Positions 47,054-55,092 of a DNA stretch of 64,000 bases are shown here, piece after piece; the first letter of the stretch is position 1, and each line of letters begins with the position of its first letter. The position numbers were made by a program, and so were the translations under genes. Source of the DNA: UMGS1994 sp944386155 (GTDB lineage: Bacteria; Bacillota; Clostridia; TANB77; CAG-508); the NCBI GenBank assembly GCA_963931085.1, contig OZ006973.1, positions 496,001 to 560,000 on the forward strand. The letters run 5' to 3'. The notes below the pieces were generated by a model, which saw only the letters and a program-made list of their open reading frames with translations, did not search any database and was not told the origin of the DNA.

Positions 47054-47236
47054 ATGGCACAACCAAAAAGAAGATGGTCAAAAGCAAGAACAGGATTAAA
47101 AAGATCAACATGGAAAATAGAAGCTAAAAACTTAGCTACATGCCCACATTGTCATGAACCAATGTTACCACATAGAGTATGTTCAAACTGTGGATACTAT
47201 AATGGAAAAGAAGTAGTTGTAACAGATAAAAAATAA
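47054..47236 (+). CDS. rpmF: 50S ribosomal protein L32
   Basis: 60 residues. MAQPKRRWSKAR-type start and a zinc ribbon CPHC and CSNC. Clear AGGAGGG site. Confidence 0.96.
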   Translation: MAQPKRRWSKARTGLKRSTWKIEAKNLATCPHCHEPMLPHRVCSNCGYYNGKEVVVTDKK

Positions 47237-47272
47237 TTAGGTTAAATTAAATGGATTTTTAAAGTAAAAAGA

Positions 47273-47300
47273 AACACATATTTAGATGTGTTTTTTTTTG
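47273..47300 (+). terminator. Intrinsic terminator after rpmF
   Basis: AACACAT pairs with ATGTGTT around a five-base loop, followed by nine T. Confidence 0.85.
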
Positions 47301-47343
47301 TTTTATGCTATAATTTTTTTGTAAGAAAAAACAGGAGAGAAAA

Positions 47344-49165
47344 ATGAAAAATTTTATTGTAGCAAACAGGAAACATATAATTTACATATTTTTAATTTTT
47401 GTAGTTGGGAGCATTATATCAATTCCATTATTAAATAATAAATTAAATGTATTAAAAGATGATGGAATACAACATATTATTAGAATAAATGAAATAACTG
47501 AATGTTTAAAAAATTTCGAGAGTACAAAGATTAGTAATAATTTGTGTAATGGATTTGGATATTCATGGGATATTTTTTATGGTAATTTTACTTCAATTAT
47601 TCCAGGAATTATAAATATATTTGTAGGCTCAGGAATAAATACTTTTAAATTATTTTTATATATTCTATTAATACTTTCAGGAATAAGTATGTATATAAGC
47701 ACATATAAGATGTTTAATAAACATGAACTAAGCATTATTGCAAGCGTGATTTACATGTGCGCACCATATCATTTAAATGATATGTATATAAGATATGCTG
47801 TGGCTGAATTTGCTTCATTTATATTTATTCCACTTGTTTTTTCTGGATTATATTGTATTTTAAATAATAATAATAGTGATAATAAAAACAGAGATAGAAA
47901 GAATTTATTAAATAATAAAGAAGGATATGAGCAAAAAGAAAATAGCAATACAGGAATATGTATGCTTATTTTAGGAAGTTCAGGATTAATTATTACACAT
48001 TTAATATCAACAACAATTACAGCAATTTTTGCATTTATATACTTAATATTTAATTTTAGAAAATTAAAAGATATAAAAATATTAAAGAAAATATTATTAT
48101 CTATATTATTAATTCTTATGGTTACATCTTATTTTTGGATACCACTTTTAGAAAATTCAATAAATACAAAATATGAAGTGTATGAACCAAATAAAATGAG
48201 TAGCAGTGAATCTGTAAATTATCATAGAGTAGAATTAAAAGATTTAATAAGTAATAAAGATAATTTCCAAATTCATGAACTTGGTATTGTTACTATTGCT
48301 TTTGTATTATTAACAATATATTCTATTTGGAAAATGGATAGAGAAAAAAGAAAGATAGTTCTTATATTTTTAGGTTTTGGAATTATTTCGATTTTACTTA
48401 CGACTAAATTAATAAATTGGGAGTATGTTCCTAAAATATTTTTGTTCATACAATTCCCTTGGAGGATGCTTGAATTCTCTTCATATTTTTTAAGTGTAGT
48501 TGCAAGTGTTAGTTTTTGCTCTACAATAAAGAATGTAAAAATTATAGATGTTTTATATGTTTTATTAATCACAGTACTACTAACAGGAATATTTAAAGAT
48601 AGGATAGATTATAATGATGAAAAGGTAGAAGAACCAAAGATTCGGAATAGTACATGAAAACAGTACTTTAGGAACTAATGCAGGAAGTGCCAAATTTGAA
48701 TATTTACCTAAAAAAGCATATGATAATATAAAATATTTAGCAGAAAGAGAAAATAAAATATATGTTTTAGAGGGAAGTTTAGAAGTTATAAATGAAAATA
48801 AGGATGGAAAGAATTTAGAAGCAGAAATTAAATTAAATTCAGAAAGTGCAATATTGGAGCTTCCATATATATATTATTTAGGATATTCTGTATATATAGA
48901 TGGAAACAAATTAAAAACATATGAATCTGATAATGGCTTTATGTGTGTAGAAATTAGTAAAAGAGATATTAATAAAAATATAAACTATACTATCGAAAAT
49001 AAAGAAAAAAATGATGATAATAATAATGATGAAAATTTATATTCTAAATTAACTTTAAAATATACAGGAACTATATTAGACAATATTTCAAAGATTATTT
49101 CAATTATTGGTGCTTTTATTATCTTAACAATGTTATTTAATATTAAGATAGTAAAAAATAGGTAA
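47344..49165 (+). CDS. YfhO-like multi-pass membrane protein, with a +1 event at a CGG codon
   Basis: Joined at 48643 the product is 606 residues. About eleven membrane segments run through to near 430, the event occurs just after the last, and an extracellular beta-rich region and a final membrane segment (about 580-598) follow. ELPYIYYLGYSVYIDG matches the C-terminal region of YfhO-like proteins and PTPS-related membrane proteins, some of which act in teichoic acid glycosylation. In frame, CGG leads to a stop four codons later. AGGAGAG precedes ATG. Confidence 0.85.
48643..48646 (+). other. +1 recoding site CGGA in the YfhO-like gene
   Basis: Context ATT CGGA ATA. In-frame CGG. Reading GGA as Gly joins the membrane part to a continuous 173-codon C-terminal part. 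Confidence 0.87.
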
Positions 49166-49308
49166 AGATAAAAATAAATGATAAATAATAAATAATAAGT
49201 AGCAAAAAATAAATAATCTATGAAAATGCTTATAAATAGGCAAAATATATTGAAAAAAAACAAGTTTTGATATAAAATAATGCTACTAAAAAGTAAAGAG
49301 GTGAAAAA

Positions 49309-50637
49309 ATGTCAAAGCCAGTAGTTGCAATAGTAGGAAGACCAAATGTAGGTAAATCAACTTTTTTTAATTATATAGTAGGACAAAGAATATCAATAGT
49401 AGAAGATACTCCTGGAGTTACAAGAGACAGAGTTTATGCTGAAGCAAATTGGAGAGGAGTAGACTTTACATTAATAGATACAGCTGGTATTGAACCAGAA
49501 TCAGAAGACATAATTATTTCTCAGATGCGTGAACAAGCTAATATTGCAATTAATATTGCAGATGTAATAATATTTATTACAGATATAAAGCAAGGTGTTA
49601 CAGCTGCAGATGAAGAAATAGCGTTAATGCTAAAAAAATCTGGTAAACCAGTAATTTTAGTGTGTAATAAAGTTGATAATTTTGGTGATCCACCAGCAGA
49701 TATATATGAATTCTACAATCTTGGAATAGGTAATCCATATCCAGTATCTTCAACTAACGCATTAGGTATAGGAGATGTATTAGATGCTATATACGAAAAA
49801 TTTCCAAAAGAAAAGATGGAAAAAGATGAAGAAGAAATAATTAAAGTTGCAATAATAGGAAAGCCTAATGTTGGAAAATCTTCTTTAGTAAATAGAATTC
49901 TTGGAGAAAATAGAGCAATAGTAAGTAATATTGCAGGAACTACAAGAGATGCGATAGATTCAGAATTTGAAAATGAATTTGGAAAGTATGTATTTATTGA
50001 TACAGCGGGAATTAGAAGAAAAAGCAAAGTTACTGAAAATATAGAAAAATATAGTGTAATGAGAACTAATTTAGCAATAGAAAGATCTGATGTATGTATT
50101 GCTTTAATAGATGCTTTAGAAGGATTAAGTGAACAAGATACTAAAGTTATAGGAGAAGCTCATGAAGCAGGAAAAGGATTAATTATAGCTGTTAACAAAT
50201 GGGATGAAGTAGAAAAAGAGACAGGTACTTTAGAAAAATTCAAAAAGGACTTAGAAAATAAGCTAGGATTTGCAAGTTATGCTCCTATAATATTTATATC
50301 AGCAAAAACTGGACAAAGAGTAAATAAATTATTTGAGATGATAAATAATGTAGCAAGTCAAAATGCATTTAGAGTATCAACATCTGTTTTAAACGAAGTA
50401 ATAAATCAAGCGATAGCAGTAGTTCAGCCACCAACAGATAAAGGTAGAAGACTTAGAATATATTATGGAACACAAGCTACAACAAAACCACCAACATTTG
50501 TTATTTTTGTTAATAATAAAGAACTATTCCATTTTTCTTATCAAAGATATATTATAAATTGTATAAGAAATAATTTTGGATTAGAAGGAACACCGGTAAG
50601 ACTAATTATTAGAGAAAGAGGAGAAAAGGAGGATTAA
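49309..50637 (+). CDS. der: Ribosome biogenesis GTPase Der (EngA)
   Basis: 442 residues. Two GTPase domains: GRPNVGKST at 10-18 and GKPNVGKSS near 184-192, each with DTPG/DTAG and NKxD (NKVD, NKWD) motifs, followed by a KH-like domain. It is essential for 50S assembly. plsY follows 3 bases on, as is common. Confidence 0.96.
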   Translation: MSKPVVAIVGRPNVGKSTFFNYIVGQRISIVEDTPGVTRDRVYAEANWRGVDFTLIDTAGIEPESEDIIISQMREQANIAINIADVIIFITDIKQGVTAADEEIALMLKKSGKPVILVCNKVDNFGDPPADIYEFYNLGIGNPYPVSSTNALGIGDVLDAIYEKFPKEKMEKDEEEIIKVAIIGKPNVGKSSLVNRILGENRAIVSNIAGTTRDAIDSEFENEFGKYVFIDTAGIRRKSKVTENIEKYSVMRTNLAIERSDVCIALIDALEGLSEQDTKVIGEAHEAGKGLIIAVNKWDEVEKETGTLEKFKKDLENKLGFASYAPIIFISAKTGQRVNKLFEMINNVASQNAFRVSTSVLNEVINQAIAVVQPPTDKGRRLRIYYGTQATTKPPTFVIFVNNKELFHFSYQRYIINCIRNNFGLEGTPVRLIIRERGEKED

Positions 50638-50640
50638 GAT

Positions 50641-51267
50641 ATGAAAATATGCATAGCAGTTGCAATAATATCTTATTTAATAGGAAGTATAAGTTTCTCT
50701 GTAATATTCACAAAAAAATTTGCAGGATTTGATGTAAGAGATAAAGGAAGTAAAAATGCAGGAAGTACTAATGTACTTAGAACTGCTGGAAAAAAAGTTG
50801 CTTTAATTACATTATTATGTGATGTGTTAAAAGGTATCTGTGCTGTACTACTTGCTGTGTTTATAGGAAATAAGTGTAATTTTGAACATACAGAAATATT
50901 AGTTCAAATAGCAGCTTTTTTAGTTGTATTTGGACATACTTTTCCAATATTTTTTGGATTCAAAGGTGGAAAAGGTGTTGCTACAAGTTTAGGAGTTCTA
51001 CTTTTGGTTAATTGGAAACTTGGATTAATTGTTATGATGTATGCACTAGTTTTAATTGCCTTAACAAGATTTGTATCACTTGGTTCAATAGCAGCAGCTA
51101 TACTTACACCAATACTTACAATATTTATTAATGATTGTTATTTAGTAGATGGAAATTATTTTATATTTGGGGTGTTACTTGCTATTTTTGTATGTTATAA
51201 TCATAGAGCAAACATTAAGAGATTAATGGATGGTAACGAAAATAGATTAAGTTTTAATAAAAGTTAA
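50641..51267 (+). CDS. plsY: Glycerol-3-phosphate acyltransferase PlsY
   Basis: 208 residues. Multi-pass enzyme that acylates glycerol 3-phosphate with acyl phosphate. The motifs are SKNAGSTNVLRTAGKK, GHTFPIFFGFKGGKGVAT and the SLGSIAAA loop. It acts between gpsA (its substrate) and plsC (the next step). Confidence 0.95.
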   Translation: MKICIAVAIISYLIGSISFSVIFTKKFAGFDVRDKGSKNAGSTNVLRTAGKKVALITLLCDVLKGICAVLLAVFIGNKCNFEHTEILVQIAAFLVVFGHTFPIFFGFKGGKGVATSLGVLLLVNWKLGLIVMMYALVLIALTRFVSLGSIAAAILTPILTIFINDCYLVDGNYFIFGVLLAIFVCYNHRANIKRLMDGNENRLSFNKS

Positions 51268-51306
51268 AAATAATATAAGATAAATTAAATGAAAAGGAGA
51301 ATTTTT

Positions 51307-52290
51307 ATGAATAATATTGCTGTTGTAGGAAGCGGAAGCTGGGGATCAGCTATAGCTATTTATCTTGCTGAAAAAGGACATAATGTTAAGATATGGTCTT
51401 TTAGTGAAGAAGAGTGTGATAAAATAAATAATGAAAAAAAATGCGTATTTTTACCTAAAGCAAAAATACCAGATACAGTAGAATGCTTAACTGATTTAGA
51501 AAAAGTTATTGAAGGAAGTGATATAATATTTCATGTTACACCTTCAAAATTTACTAGAGAAACAATAAAAAAATATAAAGCATATGTAAAAGATCAACCA
51601 GTAATTATTTGTTCAAAAGGTTTTGAATCAGATTCTTTAAAAACATTAGATGAAGTTGCAAAAGAAGAATTACCAAATTCTAAAATTGGAGTTTTATCTG
51701 GACCAAGTCATGCAGAAGAAGTTTCTCTAAATGTTCCTACTGCATTAGTTGCAGCTTGCGAAGATGAAAAAGTTACAGATATGATAGTAGACATTTTTAA
51801 AAGCGAAACTATGAGAATGTATACATCAAAAGATGTTAAAGGAGTTGAACTTGGTGGAGCTCTTAAAAATATAATTGCTTTTTGTGCAGGTGTTTGTACA
51901 GGACTAGAGCTTGGAGACAATACTTTTGCAGCACTAATTACAAGAGGTTTAGTAGAAATTTCAAGACTTGGAACTGTAATGGGAGGAAATAGAGATACTT
52001 TTTATGGTTTAACTGGTCTTGGGGATTTAATAGTAACTTGTTCAAGTAATCATAGCAGAAATAGAAGAGCAGGTATATTAATAGGACAAGGAAAAACAGT
52101 TGAAGAAACAAGAAAAGAAGTTGGTATGACTATAGAAAGTATAGATAATATTGAAGTAGCATATAAACTTGCTAAAAAATATAATGTAGAAATGCCAATA
52201 GTAAATACAGTTTATGATGTTTTATTTAATGGTTTAGATCCAAAAGAGGGAGTTAACAAATTAATGACAAGGACATTAAAAGCTGAATAA
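51307..52290 (+). CDS. gpsA: Glycerol-3-phosphate dehydrogenase (NAD(P)+)
   Basis: 327 residues. Makes sn-glycerol 3-phosphate from dihydroxyacetone phosphate. NAD-binding VVGSGSWGSAIA at the N-terminus; GPSHAEEV, LGGALKNIIAFCAGV with the catalytic Lys, and GLTGLGDLIVTC are visible. I chose ATG 51307 behind AAAAGGAGA; the upstream ATG contains that site. Confidence 0.95.
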   Translation: MNNIAVVGSGSWGSAIAIYLAEKGHNVKIWSFSEEECDKINNEKKCVFLPKAKIPDTVECLTDLEKVIEGSDIIFHVTPSKFTRETIKKYKAYVKDQPVIICSKGFESDSLKTLDEVAKEELPNSKIGVLSGPSHAEEVSLNVPTALVAACEDEKVTDMIVDIFKSETMRMYTSKDVKGVELGGALKNIIAFCAGVCTGLELGDNTFAALITRGLVEISRLGTVMGGNRDTFYGLTGLGDLIVTCSSNHSRNRRAGILIGQGKTVEETRKEVGMTIESIDNIEVAYKLAKKYNVEMPIVNTVYDVLFNGLDPKEGVNKLMTRTLKAE

Positions 52291-52349
52291 AATAATAATA
52301 ATTATAAAAAATAATAATATATTTAAAGTAATAATAGGAGGTAAATAAA

Positions 52350-52874
52350 ATGGGATTTTTTGATGATATTTCTAAAAAAGTTTCAGAGACAACAAGTAGT
52401 ATTAATGAAAAAACAAATAAAATGGCAAAGGAGTCTAAATTAAAAAAGACTTTATCTGAAAATGATACTAAAGTTGAAAAAATGTACGGAGAACTAGGAA
52501 AAACAGTTTTAGCTAAAAGAAATAACAAAGATGACGTTATGAAAGCTATAAATGATTGTGTTGATAAAATAGAAGAAATTAAAAATGAAAATGAAAAAAT
52601 TAGAGAAGAGATTTTATTATTAAATAATAAGAAAAAATGTACAAACTGTTCAGCTGAAATAGATGCTCAAGCAGCTTTCTGCCCAGAATGTGGTAAAGAA
52701 CAAATAAAAGTAGAACCTAAAAAAGAAGAGCCAGAAGAAGATAAAATTCCAGAAGGAAAAATGAAATGCTCTGGTTGTGGAGAAATTATAGAAACAAAAT
52801 ATACATTTTGTCCATTATGCGGTGCTAAAAATGAGCCACCAGCTGTAGAGGGAGAAGTAGTAGATAATAAATAA
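52350..52874 (+). CDS. Coiled-coil protein with two zinc ribbons
   Basis: 174 residues. A helical coiled-coil start (about 1-90) precedes two zinc ribbons, CTNCSAEIDAQAAFCPECG and CSGCGEIIETKYTFCPLCG, separated by an acidic linker. Function unknown; the plan is common among small cytoplasmic Firmicutes proteins. AGGAGG precedes ATG. Confidence 0.75.
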   Translation: MGFFDDISKKVSETTSSINEKTNKMAKESKLKKTLSENDTKVEKMYGELGKTVLAKRNNKDDVMKAINDCVDKIEEIKNENEKIREEILLLNNKKKCTNCSAEIDAQAAFCPECGKEQIKVEPKKEEPEEDKIPEGKMKCSGCGEIIETKYTFCPLCGAKNEPPAVEGEVVDNK

Positions 52875-52888
52875 AGAAGGAAATAGTA

Positions 52889-53329
52889 ATGAGATTAACA
52901 GTTCAAAGAGTAGCAAATGCAAAAGTGGAAGTTGATAATAAAGTAGTAGGAAAAATAGATAGAGGTTTTTTAGTACTACTTGGAGTGACTCATACTGATA
53001 CAAAAAAAGAAGCAGATTATTTAGCAAAAAAATTATGCAATTTAAGAGTATTTGAAGATGAAAATGAGAAAATGAATTTGTCTATTAAAGATATTGATGG
53101 TGAATTATTAATAGTATCACAATTTACTTTATATGCAGATACTAAAAAAGGAAATAGACCAAGTTTTATAGAAAGTGCTGCACCAGAATATGCAAATGAA
53201 CTTTATGAATATTTTATTCAAAAATGTAAAGAAGAAAATATTAAAAAAGTTGAAAAAGGAGTTTTTGGTGCACATATGGAAGTGTCTTTATTAAATGATG
53301 GACCAGTTACTATTAATTTAGAATATTAA
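52889..53329 (+). CDS. dtd: D-aminoacyl-tRNA deacylase
   Basis: 146 residues, the DTD length. Removes D-amino acids, and glycine from tRNA-Ala, charged by mistake. MRLTVQRVANAKVEVD, SQFTLYADTKKGNRPSF and the cross-subunit GPVTI near the C-terminus are present. DTD checks Gly on mischarged tRNA; a connection to the CGG-to-Gly recoding is only a thought. Confidence 0.95.
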   Translation: MRLTVQRVANAKVEVDNKVVGKIDRGFLVLLGVTHTDTKKEADYLAKKLCNLRVFEDENEKMNLSIKDIDGELLIVSQFTLYADTKKGNRPSFIESAAPEYANELYEYFIQKCKEENIKKVEKGVFGAHMEVSLLNDGPVTINLEY

Positions 53330-53344
53330 TAATAAGTACAATTA

Positions 53345-53629
53345 TTAATATGGATATCTTTCAAATAAATATTTAATAATATCATTTAAATTATATTGTG
53401 TAACTTTAAAATATAAATCATTATCTAAATTAATCCATGCTGAAATATTGTATTTATCATTATTATCTATAATAGCAGATAATATATCAGACATTTCAAT
53501 AGGATTTTCAAAAGATATCTTATAATTTTCAAAAATAGATACATTAGGTAATGGTTTATCTTTATAGAAATTTTTTAAAAAAGTTTCAACTGAATGAATA
53601 TTTGTACTAAACAAAAATAAAGCAGGCAT
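53345..53629 (-). CDS. Small hypothetical protein
   Basis: 94 residues on the minus strand, without signal or membrane segments. A Phe/Tyr/Asn-rich composition and helical tail are visible. AAAGGAG precedes the start at 53629. It converges on dtd with no obvious terminator. Confidence 0.6.
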   Translation of the reverse strand: MPALFLFSTNIHSVETFLKNFYKDKPLPNVSIFENYKISFENPIEMSDILSAIIDNNDKYNISAWINLDNDLYFKVTQYNLNDIIKYLFERYPY

Positions 53630-53707
53630 TTATAAATCTCCTTTATATTGATTTAGTGTTATTTTGTGCACTTTTTTAAAAAAATATAAAAAAATTGTAA
53701 AAAAAAC

Positions 53708-53735
53708 TTGCAATAAGATAAAGTTATGCTATAAT
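53708..53735 (+). promoter_or_regulatory. Promoter TTGCAA-16-TATAAT
   Basis: TTGCAA at 53708-53713 and TATAAT at 53730-53735, 16 bases apart, before the secreted protein gene at 53782. Confidence 0.7.
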
Positions 53736-53781
53736 TAAATTATAATGTAAATGTAGTAATATATTAAAGAGGTAGGTAGTT

Positions 53782-54111
53782 ATGAGAAAAGTAAGTAAAA
53801 TGATATTAGTATTATTTGCGGTAGTAGCAATATTAATTGGTTTAAACAATTCAGCATATGCATCTGAAATTGTTACAATAACAGATTCCGGTTCTGGATC
53901 AAATGCGACAACAAATGCAGTAAATAATATTGGAACATTAAACCAAGCAAATACAGCAACAAATGAACCAGAAATAGTAATTGAAAATGAAGTTCCAGAA
54001 GAAGATATACCAGAAACAGGTAGAGAAGATACTGTATTATTTGTATTAATAGCAGTTGTTGCTATCTCAGCTATATATACATATTTAAAAGTTAGAAAAT
54101 ACAATATCTAA
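53782..54111 (+). CDS. Small secreted protein with a sortase-type C-terminus
   Basis: 109 residues: signal peptide (about 1-28, ending AYA), a short Thr/Asn/Glu-rich middle, IPETG at 76-80, a hydrophobic segment (about 84-103) and a basic tail KVRKYNI. This is a sorting-signal-like layout. No sortase gene adjoins; the element sortase at 28264 prefers TPKTG by context. A housekeeping sortase may be elsewhere. Confidence 0.75.
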   Translation: MRKVSKMILVLFAVVAILIGLNNSAYASEIVTITDSGSGSNATTNAVNNIGTLNQANTATNEPEIVIENEVPEEDIPETGREDTVLFVLIAVVAISAIYTYLKVRKYNI

Positions 54112-54152
54112 TTAAAATAGATAAGAGTATAAATAAAATTATTAAATAAATG

Positions 54153-54179
54153 AAAAGAATGCCAAAGCATTCTTTTTTT
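54153..54179 (+). terminator. Intrinsic terminator
   Basis: AAAAGAATGC pairs with GCATTCTTTT around a CAAA loop, followed by T. It ends the small secreted protein gene. Confidence 0.9.
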
Positions 54180-54292
54180 CTTGTCTATTGAGAAATTTAA
54201 AACTAAATATTTATTACAATTTAATTACATCAGTTGAAAAAAGAGCAGTAATGAAATATAATCTAGTAAATATTAAATTGGAGGAAAAGTCT

Positions 54293-54838
54293 ATGGCGAC
54301 ATTTGCTGAATCTATTTTAGGTGAACCAAATTTCATTAGAAAAGTTGAAATAGTTAGTTTTTTAAAGAAAAAACAAAATATTTTTTTTAATAATACAATA
54401 ATAATGAAAGCAGAAATAGCAAGAGAGTTTATTGACATTATGAAACTTGATGTTGATAAGAATATGATAATTACAGCTTGCCTTATGTATTCATGTTTAA
54501 GAATAGATTCTCAAGAAGAAGTTGAAAGAGCAAAAAAAGAAATAGATAAAGATAGAGAGTTTTTAAAAGCCTTAGGATTTTCTGATAGATTTTGTAAAAT
54601 ATGTACAGAATATAATAGAGAATATTGTGATAAAAATGTTCCTAGAGAGCCTGAAAGCGATATATTAGAAATAGTAGATCAATTCGGTGCGATGCTTTGT
54701 AACAGACAAGATAGATTAGCATATTCAGTAAAAGAGGCAATGTATTTATTAAAAAATAAAAACTTAAAAGATGTAGATAATAAATATTTAGGTTTGTTCG
54801 AAGAATTTGTTGATGTTATGGAGGATATAAAAGTATGA
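54293..54838 (+). CDS. HD-domain-like helical protein, function unknown
   Basis: 181 residues, all helical in style, beginning MATFAESILGEPNFIRKVEIVSFLKKKQNIFF. Charged and without membrane segments. The ATG at 54293 follows GGAGG; an in-frame start 105 bases upstream lacks a good ribosome site. It overlaps the next gene by 4 bases and is co-transcribed with the EndoQ-like gene. Confidence 0.6.
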   Translation: MATFAESILGEPNFIRKVEIVSFLKKKQNIFFNNTIIMKAEIAREFIDIMKLDVDKNMIITACLMYSCLRIDSQEEVERAKKEIDKDREFLKALGFSDRFCKICTEYNREYCDKNVPREPESDILEIVDQFGAMLCNRQDRLAYSVKEAMYLLKNKNLKDVDNKYLGLFEEFVDVMEDIKV

Positions 54839-55080
54839 TGGGTTTACTTACTAAATATCAAAAAGAAATGAATTGTTTAATGAAAAATGATATACCAGGA
54901 GCTGTAAGAGAACTATACAACAATCAAGAAAGAATGGAAAAAGCATTTGCTCGCAGAGAAAAAGAATTGAATTATGGAGGAGATTTAGTAGAACAAATAA
55001 GAAAAGCAAAACAAAAATTAAGATTACTAAAAGAAGCTCCATTACTTCCAGGTTTTACGATAGATGATTTAGAAGATTAA
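54835..55080 (+). CDS. Small helical protein in the EndoQ operon
   Basis: 81 residues, charged helices, MGLLTKYQKEMNCLMKNDIPGAVRELYNNQERMEKAF and KAKQKLRLLKEAPLLPGFTIDDLED. It overlaps the previous gene by 4 bases and precedes the nuclease by 12. No family known. Confidence 0.65.
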   Translation: MMGLLTKYQKEMNCLMKNDIPGAVRELYNNQERMEKAFARREKELNYGGDLVEQIRKAKQKLRLLKEAPLLPGFTIDDLED

Positions 55081-55092
55081 AAGGAGAAAAAG

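Noticed and set aside
9621..48646. Sequencing or assembly errors as the cause of all CGG frame breaks
   Set aside because: The extra base is not in a homopolymer, is always C, always falls at a codon boundary and always before a glycine triplet, on both strands. Plain TGGA and TTGGA are abundant and untouched. Raw reads are still needed for final exclusion.
9621..48646. Reassignment of CGG to another amino acid, such as Trp or Gln, without frame change
   Set aside because: Such reassignment would keep the reading frame, but downstream homology is in the +1 frame in every gene and stops follow soon in the zero frame.
48854..49165. Separate gene for the YfhO-like C-terminus
   Set aside because: No ribosome site, and the frame continues upstream without a stop to the CGG site.
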